Below are positions 53,680 to 63,770 of a stretch of DNA of 64,000 bases, piece by piece (positions within the stretch are counted from its first letter, which is position 1; every line of letters starts with the position of its first letter). The notes under the pieces are model-generated. The model saw nothing but the letters and a program-made list of their open reading frames with translations, ran no database searches and was not told the DNA's origin. A program made the translations under genes and the position numbers. Source of the stretch: Plumapathes pennacea (lineage: Eukaryota > Cnidaria > Anthozoa > Antipatharia > Myriopathidae). The stretch lies in NCBI GenBank assembly GCA_964036295.1, contig OZ038467.1, forward strand, positions 18,015,670 to 18,079,669. The letters are read 5' to 3'.

Positions 53680-55923
53680 TCAGTACTGCGGTTGAAAAAC
53701 TTGGATGCGGTGATTTAGACAATCACAAACAAACACTCGCCCATCTGCTATCACTGTTATACCTAAAGGTAAATTGAACTGCCCTTGAACAGATCCACTT
53801 GATCCAAATGAGGTCACAAATTTGCCTTCTAATGTAAAAACCTGCACACAGTGCTTGCCCTGATCACAAACTAACAGCAAATCACTTGCATCAACTGCAA
53901 GACCTGCTGGAGTGTTCAGCTGTCCCTTGCCAATGTCATAAAGATGAGCACCTTGTGAGTCAAACACTCTCACCACTTGCAGCTTAGTACTGACAAAGTA
54001 CTTTCCATCATGGAATATGGCATATGGGTAATCCCTGGAAAGTACATTTTCTGTAAACTCCAAGAGCAGCCTTCCTTCAGGTGAGAACACAAACACTTTG
54101 TTGGCTGTGTTGTCACAGACCACAACATTGTTATCATTTGTTACAAAGACACTCCAGGGACTCTTCAATACTCCTTCACCAAACTTGCTGATCCACTGAC
54201 CAGCTGGACTGAACACTTGGATTCTGGAGTTCTTTAAATCACCAACAACAATGTTATCAGTCTTATTATAAGCCACTCCTGTGGGAAACTGGAACTGTCC
54301 ATTTCCTTTTCCTTGTGATCCAAACTTCCTCATGAACTGGCCTGTATTACTGAAAATCTGCACTCTGTGATTCCAAGTGTCTGAAACTGCCACTTCTCCA
54401 GTACTGTTCACTGATATATCAACAGGGGTATTGAACTGCCCATTACCTGAGCCAAATGACCCGAATGAGCTCAAATGTTTGTAGTTGTGTGCTATTCTCC
54501 TTGTTACATTGACATCTACATGACAATTCCTGGGAGACTGGCCTTGCACTTTCACAGTCACATGATGAACTCCTTCAGTCTTGGGAGTAAAACTGACTGA
54601 GTAATTTCCGTCTTCTCTGTCTTGGACTTCATTTTCCACATCATCTCCAGTAGGAGATAGAATTTGCACAGTCACTTTCTCTGTTTTTGAATGACAGACG
54701 ATTCCTTCGTTGTCTCGGGTGACAACAGTAAATTGGGCACAGTCATTGATAAAAATTGGCAGTTTTTCAAATCCCTGAATCTGTGTCTTTTCTGGGTCAG
54801 CCACTTGTGCCACGAGAACTTGACCCAGTGTTACTTGCTCTACACTGTGATAAATATCTTCATTTGGCATGTACTTCACATGCTGCTTTTTGACAGGCTG
54901 TAGTTCTTCAAGAGTCTTCAGGAGTTCTTCAGATCGGTTCCCCACAGACGGCTCAGCTCGCAGGATTTCTCCACTAATTTCTCGTTTTAAGACACTGTCC
55001 AAAAAGTCAGTCACACTGCTTAGCTGGCCTAAACGAAGTTCCAGCTTCTCTTTCCGACCTTCAGATGCTCGTCCTTGGTCTTCACGAATCGTAGCCAGTT
55101 TTGTCATCACTTCTCTCTCGTGTTGCTTGGCCAGGTCAATAAATCTCTGCGTGTTGCGTTGGGCGGAAAGTTCAGCGGCAGCGATTTGTTCTTCGAGTTC
55201 TCTATGCGCATTCTGGTCTTTCTTTAGTCTTTCTTCGCAAATGAGAACTCCGGCTTGAACTTTCTTCTTGCTTTCTTTTAAGCGTAGCTTCGCTTGATCG
55301 GCAGCATCGTCGACATGAACGAGCTCGTGGTTCTTGTGGGTAATAATGGCGCACTTCTGACAAATACACCGTTGACAAGTTTCGCAGAAAAACTCTAAAA
55401 CCTCAGTGGTGTGGCGCGGTTCTTCACAAAGCTGAGGTCTGCCGAGGATCTCCTGAACGTCGGTGTCTTCAACCTGTGATAAAGCAGTCAGACGATGACC
55501 TTTCCAGATCTTGATTCGGGAATGTAATTCTCGACACTCGTCACAAATGAAACACTCGCAGTTGAAACAAAACGTGGTAGCTGTAGACTTGTCGCAGTTG
55601 TTGCACAGCACTTGGTGACCTTCATCTTGAGTTGACACGATGTCCCGGAGACGATTCAGATAAAACGATGAAGGAAAAGTGTTGAAGTTGCCTCCCTCCT
55701 CTAGAGCGATTTCCGTTCTACAATCCGGACACGCGATGGGTTCTTGGTTTACACGTTTTTCTGCCAGCCGGTTGAGACAGTGCAGACAAAACGTGTGAAG
55801 ACACGGTAGAGTTTTTGGATCGGTGTAGATCTCCAGACAAACAGAACACTCTATCTCTTTCGTCAGTCTCTCCATTAAACTTTGAGACGACGCCAGTTGG
55901 ACAGAGAGAGTAAACAATTCCAA
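53680..55923 (-). CDS. TRIM-NHL E3 ubiquitin ligase, copy T6 (altered start)
   Basis: A 747-residue open frame with complete RING, B-box 1, B-box 2, coiled coil, filamin and NHL repeats. One base is missing in the usual start (other copies read CCATGTTGG on the plus strand, this one CCAGTTGG), so the family Met becomes Leu. The same deletion brings an upstream ATG at 55923 into frame, giving the N-terminus MELFTLSVQLASSQSL. The product would be normal length apart from 8 extra residues. NHL loops: QFNTP, SDTWN, VGDLKN, CDCLN. Confidence 0.88.
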   Translation of the reverse strand: MELFTLSVQLASSQSLMERLTKEIECSVCLEIYTDPKTLPCLHTFCLHCLNRLAEKRVNQEPIACPDCRTEIALEEGGNFNTFPSSFYLNRLRDIVSTQDEGHQVLCNNCDKSTATTFCFNCECFICDECRELHSRIKIWKGHRLTALSQVEDTDVQEILGRPQLCEEPRHTTEVLEFFCETCQRCICQKCAIITHKNHELVHVDDAADQAKLRLKESKKKVQAGVLICEERLKKDQNAHRELEEQIAAAELSAQRNTQRFIDLAKQHEREVMTKLATIREDQGRASEGRKEKLELRLGQLSSVTDFLDSVLKREISGEILRAEPSVGNRSEELLKTLEELQPVKKQHVKYMPNEDIYHSVEQVTLGQVLVAQVADPEKTQIQGFEKLPIFINDCAQFTVVTRDNEGIVCHSKTEKVTVQILSPTGDDVENEVQDREDGNYSVSFTPKTEGVHHVTVKVQGQSPRNCHVDVNVTRRIAHNYKHLSSFGSFGSGNGQFNTPVDISVNSTGEVAVSDTWNHRVQIFSNTGQFMRKFGSQGKGNGQFQFPTGVAYNKTDNIVVGDLKNSRIQVFSPAGQWISKFGEGVLKSPWSVFVTNDNNVVVCDNTANKVFVFSPEGRLLLEFTENVLSRDYPYAIFHDGKYFVSTKLQVVRVFDSQGAHLYDIGKGQLNTPAGLAVDASDLLLVCDQGKHCVQVFTLEGKFVTSFGSSGSVQGQFNLPLGITVIADGRVFVCDCLNHRIQVFQPQY

Positions 55924-57641
55924 GAGGGGCGACCGCGTTGCGCAGAAAGAGTTTCCAGCCTACAAAGAATTTTTGACCGCGCGAAAATTGGGGCGAGCGC
56001 AAAAAGGGCGCTGAGGGGGGAAAGGGTTTTTAGGACTGCGCAACACGCTCCCAGGGGAAGGGGGAGGGAGAGAACGAGAAAGTTTTCTTCTCTTCCTCTC
56101 CCTCCCTCCTCGCTCCAATGATTGTGCAATTTTGAAGAAAAATAATCATGAACTGAATACTTACAGGAACATGAAAAGGCATAGATATACTTTATGATAG
56201 GATGGAATTTTTTGTTACTGGATCTGCATTAATGACATAAATTAGTTTTTATCTTGCATAACTTATCCGAATTTTACTTGTGAGATTTGCCAAAGTCACC
56301 TCTGAACAAGATTGTCATGGAAAAATTGATTTACATAAAGTTAGCTTATTATCTACACATCTTTTTCTGAAAGTTTGGCTGAAATTTGATAAAAAGACAA
56401 TGGGTTCCTTAAGTATGATGTCTGGCTACCCTTGAAAAGCAAAATGGTAGACAATATTTTCCAGGAAATTCACAGTACATTGAATATTTACAGAAACATG
56501 GAAAGGCATACCTTTTTGGAAAGCTTATGATAGAAGGCTGGGCCCAGTTTTTCGAAAGTCGATTAAGCTAATCCAGGATTAACGAAATTCTTTCTCTCAA
56601 CCTCTCTGCCAATAAACTGCTGGGTTTTGTTCAAAGATGGATTAGAAAGCTTGTTCCAGCTTAAAATGTTATCAAGAAAGTCGTTGTGGACGAAACTTTC
56701 ACTCAGGCTAAAAAATGACAAGAAAGTTTAGACCTAATCCAGGATTAGCCTAATCATGCTTTGAAAAACCGGGCCCTGGTTTTCATGATTAGACCAACAT
56801 TAGTAGCAAAAATAGAAATTCGTTGAACATAAATTAGCACAATTTTACACTGGAATTTAGACAAAATCATATCTGGACTACACAAATTTTGTCCTAGAAT
56901 AATATTATTGACACACATAAAGTTAGCTTTATATCTTGAAATCTTGTTCTGGAAGTTTGGTTAAAAGAATTTGATGAAAGGACATTTTTCCACCAGAAGA
57001 CTTGATGATTTATAGTTCAGTCTGTCACTGCAAAACAGCTCTGAACTGTTGCTTTAAATCATGCTAAGCCACATGTTTATTCAAGCACTCTGTTTCCAAT
57101 TTGTAGAGTCACCTCTCATCTGGAACAAGATATCTATTTTTACCATTTTGTCTGGCAAAATTGCCTTTCTTTACTCTGGGTCAGGGTCACAGGAACTCTC
57201 TGGAACACCCCCATACTTAACTTAAGGGAGTGCCCCCCCCCCCCCCCTGTAGCCTAGAGAGCCATGCAAGGAGTGAAAGAGTGTGAGAGATGACATGATG
57301 ATCACACTTTATGATGCAGGGGGGGGGGGAGTGTCATGTTGCATTAGATTTCTGTAGACACTGGCATGTGTGATTAATACTGCTTTACAATACTTTTTCA
57401 GATTTAAGTGTTGCCACATGACCTTTCACACATAAAAACAGTTACAAAATGAGTTTCTTGTTTACTTAGTGACCATGCATCACCAGTGCTGGATATTAAC
57501 AGTTGCTCACTATGCCCAGGGCAACCAAAATTTTTGGTCAGGCAGGTAAAGTCAGGTCTGGGCAATCAGAAATTCTGAAACTTTCTATTGTTAGTAGCTT
57601 GATGGAACTTTGAACAACTGGGCCCAGGACATTAGGCAAAT

Positions 57642-57644
<3 letters not shown>
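55924..57644. other. T6 upstream and spacer
   Basis: Sister of 25715-27374. GC-rich upstream block (55975-56115), GGCCCGG-type MITE at 56541-56775 with CTG flanks, C-run at about 57233-57247. No coding sequence recognised. Confidence 0.6.

Positions 57645-57681
<37 letters not shown>
57645..57681 (-). other. poly(A) tract after ASPHD-like copy 2
   Basis: 37 T on the plus strand, 24 bases beyond the stop of the gene at 57706. Confidence 0.6.
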
Positions 57682-57682
<1 letters not shown>

Positions 57683-57705
57683 TCCCTATCCATGCATCTG
57701 TCTGG

Positions 57706-58647
57706 CTACCCTAACAGTGGAAAGAGACTTCTCAGGGCATCTCTCTCAATCTCACTTAAGCCTGGGTGCCATAAGTCCAACATCAGCACAGCCCTGTAGC
57801 CATGAGTTCCTCTGTGCCAAGCCTCATGTAGAAATGAATCATCAAAAATCAGGGCTTGCCCTTCTTTCCAGGCCCTTTGGTCTGTATGCACCTTAAGACT
57901 ACAGCCCTCTGGGACCACAAGTGGTAAATGACAGCGAAGTCGACAGTTTGTAGGCCCATAATGGGCTGTTATATGCGTCCCTGCCTCCATTACTGAAAAG
58001 ATAGCATTGCCAAAAGCACATCCTCGCACAAATGGCACGACGCTTTCTAGGATCTTTGTTGTCGTGGGACATATGGCACAGTTCTTACCTATCTTCTTTC
58101 CTTGGTTATACAAATGAGAAATATGCCAGGTTCCACTTGGAACCGAGTTTCTTGTCCAACATTCACTGTGATGCGTGTACAAATCAAGAAATTCTGATTT
58201 AATCACTTGAAAGTTTTCTGGTGAAGTTAGAAGTTCGAGTTCGGATTTATACAAGCTATCATGCCAAGCTACTTGTGGCGTTAGTTTGTACAGATAAAAT
58301 ACACTTGGTTGCTGGGCAGTGATTGGGGTCGCGTTACTCTCTATAACTTCATGAAGACGCGCCAAATCCCCTTCGCCAGCATTCCTTGTGCATTCAAAGT
58401 CCTGTAACTTCATCAGGAGTTCCTCTTTCTTGCACCCACGACGAGAGCAGCGCAAACAAGTTGGCGAAGAACACGAGTTTCTGTCCATCTTGGATTCTTG
58501 ATTCTTGCCACCAAATGCTTGTGTTGTTGTGGATAATATGTAAAATGCAGCTATGGCGATCACGCCTGTTATAAGAATGAAATACTTAGAAACACACGAC
58601 ATCAAAGACTCTACAAACGTCGCCATCTTGCTCAGCAGATACTTCAT
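57706..58647 (-). CDS. ASPHD-like Fe(II)/2-oxoglutarate hydroxylase, copy 2 (intact)
   Basis: Intronless; 313 residues from MKYLLSKMATF (an ATG 12 bases upstream at 58659 is also in frame). One membrane helix (YFILITGVIAIAAFYIL), a Cys-rich linker (CLRCSRRGC), then the aspartyl/asparaginyl beta-hydroxylase domain. Likely iron ligands are the His of RCHLPL and the His of SFLHEAW, with Arg of GYRAVLMLD for 2-oxoglutarate. Closest known type is ASPHD1/2, membrane proteins with this domain at the C-terminus. The copy-1 equivalent of this start is frameshifted, so this is the better candidate for a working gene. Duplication with T6 makes a TRIM/ASPHD pair on the same strand. Confidence 0.82.
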   Translation of the reverse strand: MKYLLSKMATFVESLMSCVSKYFILITGVIAIAAFYILSTTTQAFGGKNQESKMDRNSCSSPTCLRCSRRGCKKEELLMKLQDFECTRNAGEGDLARLHEVIESNATPITAQQPSVFYLYKLTPQVAWHDSLYKSELELLTSPENFQVIKSEFLDLYTHHSECWTRNSVPSGTWHISHLYNQGKKIGKNCAICPTTTKILESVVPFVRGCAFGNAIFSVMEAGTHITAHYGPTNCRLRCHLPLVVPEGCSLKVHTDQRAWKEGQALIFDDSFLHEAWHRGTHGYRAVLMLDLWHPGLSEIERDALRSLFPLLG

Positions 58648-58712
58648 GTTGAGTATCATGAAGAGTACGCTTTGTTTGAAAGTTTACCGCTGCCCAGGGG
58701 ATGACGGCAGGT

Positions 58713-58739
58713 GGGGGGGGGGGGGGGGGGGGGGGGGGG
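58713..58739. repeat. poly-G tract at the duplication edge
   Basis: About 27 G residues directly after the point where similarity to copy 1 (28430) ends. Confidence 0.85.
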
Positions 58740-58805
58740 ATTCCCATATAAAAGAGGACGGGGAATTGTGGGCTATCGGGTGTGAGAGTTTTATCATCTT
58801 TGTTA

Positions 58806-58953
58806 CATAAACTCTGGTGTGATGCAGAGAGTTCCGCCACTGAGAAATTTCGTATCTGAACACACGTTAATCAATACTTATCAGCCAAGCAGTGATCTTG
58901 GATGTTTTCGCATTCTTAGTGGCGGAAATCTCTGTATCACACCAAACTTTATG
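58806..58953. repeat. fold-back element with TGGTGTGAT arms
   Basis: ATAAACTCTGGTGTGATGCA and GTTCCGCCACTGAGAAAT at the left pair with CATTCTTAGTGGCGGAAATC and TCACACCAAACTTTAT at the right, arms of about 40 bp around an approximately 60-bp loop. Confidence 0.75.
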
Positions 58954-58965
58954 AAATAAACAGAA

Positions 58966-59098
58966 TAATACATGGACGCTTGGAGATATGAAATTGATCT
59001 TCGAGTGTTCGTCTTCGCTTCACTCACTCGTGAGATATCGAGACTGAACCCTCGAAGATAAATTTCATATCTCCGCGCGCCTATGTATCATTTTCTAT
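58966..59098. repeat. fold-back element with GGAGATATGAAAT arms
   Basis: ACATGGACGCTTGGAGATAT and GATCTTCGAG pair with CTCGAAGATAAATTTCATAT and CTCCGCGCGCCTATGTAT. Confidence 0.65.
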
Positions 59099-59101
59099 TT
59101 C

Positions 59102-59104
<3 letters not shown>

Positions 59105-59145
<41 letters not shown>
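59105..59145. repeat. (TTA)n microsatellite
   Basis: About 13 units of TTA, perhaps the tail of an old LINE or a simple repeat. Confidence 0.9.
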
Positions 59146-59146
<1 letters not shown>

Positions 59147-59881
59147 CATCTATTGATATTATGGCACGGCCCTTTCCTACCCCCTACCCCCTTTTTATAA
59201 TATGGTCCGTTTTACTGACTCTGTGATGTTTACTGTATTTTTGTTTTGTTTTTTAATGTTTTTGCAGTGACTTGGCAATGAAAATAGCTGGTAATGGAAG
59301 ATGAAATAATCAGACAAGGTCTCCCGCATAAATTTCCGCGGAAAAGCTTTTATTGTGAACGGAACATTCGTGAAGCTTCACTAATATGGGCAGACGAACT
59401 GAGACACAAAAAGTGTCTGCTGGAGAGAGAGAGAGGAGTGAACATAGTGCGCATATTCTGCAAGTAAGGTAATCCGTCAAATGAGCCAAATCATTCATTC
59501 TTTCAGAGCCAAACAAAATAGAGTAGCTAGTAAGAAACTGACCATTTATTAAATGGGGGAGGGCTGGCGCAATTCATTTTTTACAAAACTTTTTCATACC
59601 CTTCCCTAGATTGCTGCCGAAAAAAAAGAAAGCCGCCCCTTCATAGCTGCACAAAAAAATCATCATCCCCACACCCCCGTCCCCTCTTCAAAAATGTCCT
59701 CATTCTCTGCTGATCCTGCCAAATAGTTTATGAGATGTCTTTGTACTTCTCTCAATTTATCTTTCTTTAGTGGCAGGTGACTTGAGATGGTGATAAATGT
59801 TTAAAACAAACGTCATAACGCGGTGCAAGGTTGCCTTGGCGTGCACCAGTCTTCGCACACAGTTAGTTTTTCAGCAAGGCA

Positions 59882-60176
59882 TAGAGCCGTTTTCGGATGA
59901 CTGTCGAAAACCAAAACCAAAGTAATCACACAGGCCAATCACAGAGACTGAGAGAAAACAGTTCAGCCAATTGGAAGCCAAAGTAATTTGCGTTTGGTCT
60001 TGCGTTTGGTTTTACTTTCCAGTCAGCAGTGCGAGTACACGCCATCGCTTACGTGAGAAGTGTTTGGTTTTGGTTTTGTTCCTGATTGGCTGAGCATGCT
60101 GACAAACTCGTGTGGACCAATCCGAAAGCGAAGCAATCACACAATTACTTTCGAAAGTCATCCGAAAACCGCTCTA
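59882..60176. mobile_element. GAGCCGTTTTCGGATGACT MITE with TA flanks
   Basis: About 295 bp. Left end TAGAGCCGTTTTCGGATGAC, right end the inverted form GTCATCCGAAAACCGCTCTA. TA borders at both ends could be a Tc1/mariner-type duplication (inference). A single related end lies in dynein intron 11 at about 11560-11590. Confidence 0.65.
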
Positions 60177-63100
60177 TTACATGTTTTAGTGTCACAGCAT
60201 TGCTTATTACGTTATACTGATGCTGCTATTGACCCTCTCGGTTAGCGTGTCACGTGACCCGAAATGGGACAACACTCCAAAATAACATCTCAAAATATCC
60301 ATGAAATGATATTTGCCAGACGTTTGCTCACTCATTCGAGTATTTCTGGGCAAATTATCTGGTTGAGAGTGAAAATCTTTTGAAAGGGTCAATTGTGGAT
60401 AAAAGTGAATTGAACTGAGTGAAACTCAGTGCGGCGTTTACAGTTTGTTACGGCTCAGGGAATATTTTGTAGTATCGGATACTTCTTACTATTTCTTATT
60501 TTTGCTCTTTTCGTTACGTTCCTTCGTTTATTCCCCGTTTTATTATATATTATACATTACATATTCATTTAGTAATCGACAAAGCTCCTTGAGCGAAAAA
60601 CAAAACTCCCAGAAACACGGCGGCGCCCGCAATATGTGAGAAGTCGCACAGCGGACTTGAACTCTGTGCTTGACGCAATGCGAGATCAGTACAAAGTTAG
60701 AGTCTCATGAATTTCTTTCCGATCTGATCGCTGCAATTCAACAGGCGAGTTATCATCATTTTGCAACAGAGCGTGCAAGTGATTGTTTCGTGAGTCGAGC
60801 TCTTCCGGCTGATGTTAATTGGCTGACAAAGACAGGAAGTTTGACATCTGGCCAGCCCACGCAAATCACGAGTTTCAACTTGCTCGTGAAACTGTGATCA
60901 AGATGAGACTGATTCCTTGGTTATGGACATAACCAGCCGTCACTGAATTGAAACATTCTTATCTGATGGGTGTTTATTACGTCTTTGCCGCTTCATAAAT
61001 GAGATTACATCTTTAATGTCAAATGGGGGCTGAGCGGTCTAAGCATTATTTTTTAGGAGATTTCTGGTTCAATTAGACACATCAAAAATATAGTTCAGAT
61101 GTTTCTAGTTGAGCCAATGGTTCTGGCAGGCCTCGCTTGAGCGTTCCTTCTCTTTGTAATTGTAATTTCTCCTTATCAACAAGAGATTTTATTTCCAGTT
61201 TTAATCAAAAAAGATCTAAAATCAACCGTGAGCACGAACTAAATGAATTAAGAGATCAAAAACAAAATTAAGACCCACTAGGTAAATGTTATGTTTGTTA
61301 GAGGGAAATTACAAACCCCTTTTCTTTTATGCCATTGAACCTGAACAGAATATATCCTCTGTCGGACCGGAAGAGATAAACTTCGGTTTAACTGTGACTA
61401 TTATCATACAAATAACTCTGTAAAGATGAATCGCTTTGCTGCCGCAGATTTAATATACCGCCTTCATTAGTGCGGGCGTTTTGCTAACTCCGCAGACTTC
61501 CTGGGGTGCGAAGTTGTAAACGCATGTTGGCCAACATGTCTAATTAATTTCTATTCCTCAATGTGGCATGTCTTTGTGTGGGTTAAGGGTTAACCGCGAG
61601 AAACTCATTTATAGTTAGAAATTGTTTATATATACTTGCTTTCCTTGCTTTGTGCAATCTCAGTTATTTTTTTAACAGTGTTTGAACAGACGAAAAAATG
61701 GAATGGATTTTTCTCGAAGTTGATCAATAAGTAATTTTAACGTCGTGGTAATTAATTATGCCATAGTCTTTAGATTTTCTGGTGCACTTTGAAGTTTACC
61801 TTTGAACAAAAATAGCCCCGCGTGTATAGCTGTAGTCGTTCGTTTGGATAACAGTACCGTGGAACAAAAGTGTGTTTGAATGTGCAGTTCCGGCAAGCCG
61901 AGCAAGAGCTTCCTTGCTAGAAGACAAACCTAATTAAGAGAAAAGCCCGTGTTTTCAAAGTTCTTTTGTCTTCTGTTTATGATCAGTCCTACCTCAGTCC
62001 GTTTTACATTATTGCATCCTAAGTTTAGGGGAAAACTTTAACTCTTTACCACACGTATAAATCAAAGGTACATTTGTGGTCCGATCAGGTTTATTCTCCG
62101 CTTTTATAACAAATAGTCAAAAACCTTCCGAAACAGTCTATATCAATCGTCGAGAAACTACGAAACAATACAGTAAAGTACAGAGAGCAAGGAAATAGGC
62201 TTGGTTTGAGATCGCTATTGACGCCTTGTCCCACTTTGTTCTTGTAGATCGAATGCAGTATTGTTGATAAAACAATGACTGCATGTAAAAACTCTGCAAG
62301 ATCCTCCAAATTTGTCAGTCCTAAATGAACCCTTTGACCGCCTACTTCTTCATTTGTTTGCATTACCGATTTTAGACCAAGAAACGCCTCTTTAATTCAT
62401 TTAGTACACCAGTAATATACTCGTTTATAGTTTTTTTTTACACAGAAGTCCTCTTTCGTAAAGACACCTGCTTCTAGATCATAGGATGTCGGACCTAAAC
62501 CTGGTTTGGCGCCTACCAAATTCTCATTCAAAGAAATAGAACTTCCTTTTCAGGTAACTAATCTAAAAAGAGTATAGGTGAAATTTAAAACCAAAACTAT
62601 ACATAAACGGAATGAATAAAACTGAATATTTTCCCCGTAAAAGTGAATTTTTGAGAGCGCTGTTGGTGTCGAATTTCTTGCTGTGATGGAAGTAAACTTC
62701 ATTAGATTACTTACAAAATTGAACTCTAGTGAGAGTCAGCAAATGTACAACGCCTAGTTTAGTCGTATTTAGAAGGGCTATTGTGAAAGATTATTTTGCG
62801 AATCACACATGCCACAAAGCTTTTACAAAATGAGAATGTCAACGCTATGTGCATGGAACAAACAGGTCGTCCTTGAAACAAGGCATCATTTGAAAACGTC
62901 CTTAGCTGTAATGAAAATCCTACCTTTTCGGCGTTATTTGATCTTAAAAAATATGATAATCTGCCAAGCGCGCATTCAATCTGATCACACTTCCTATAAC
63001 ATATTTACACAAACCCCCTCTGATCGGTAGAAGAAATTCTCTACCCTTGCAGTAAACTGATTTAACAAGGCAGCACTTTAGATTTCTTCTAATTTTCCAC

Positions 63101-63770
63101 TTTGAACTGAATTAATCTTAATGGTCGAAGGATTATGGTCGTTTGTAGCGGATTATGATATCCATGCGTGGAAGTAATGACTTCAAACCGTCTAGTTTAT
63201 TTATTTGACGCGACAAAATTAAACTTTTCTGTCAATTTTCGTCCTTGCATCTAAAATGTATATTAGAATAGCACGCGTCCTTATTGACCGTATTGTTTTC
63301 TTACATTATTAAAAGGTAATTGAAGTCCTTTTTTGAGGATAATGATTCAAACTGGCACCATTCTTGTTATGATTTGCACTAATAGTGTAGAAATAGCCAA
63401 AAACCACTCTTAGCGTCTGTGCCCCTCTTTGCCGCGAATCTGAGCCAGACAATGTCATGTGAAGCGCGCTCTTAAAACAATTTCAAAACAGTTTAAAACC
63501 AGAAATCGAAGCCACGATGAACTCGGCGTCAAATCTCCCTCAACAGATTTGTTGATAGGAGTGCTCTCGGTTTACAATTGGTGAATTAATTTAATAACTG
63601 GAGAACTCGCATTCAAACACAGGCCTTTTGTATGTGCCAATCATTTGTGTGTTCAGGGAACAATAGGGTGTAAGTAATATGAACAGACGAATCCGCCCCG
63701 TAAATCAGTCAGTCCTGACCCGAAAGCAGCAGCAACAGCGGCCTTCTCTCTCTCTCCTACAAACTTCACC
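60177..63770. other. non-coding 5' flank of the DBX-like gene
   Basis: About 3.6 kb where I see no convincing gene, transposon or RNA. It is AT-rich with scattered TATA-like stretches. It probably contains the promoter and regulatory DNA of the homeobox gene, but no specific site can be named. Immediately before the ATG there is a CT-rich run (63752-63766). Confidence 0.4.

Noticed and set aside
59310-59516. 68-codon minus-strand frame with Cys and Leu
   Set aside because: No recognisable domain and in repeat-rich spacer.
62091-62363. 90-codon minus-strand frame upstream of the DBX-like gene
   Set aside because: No motif, no duplicates and no clear gene context; likely chance.
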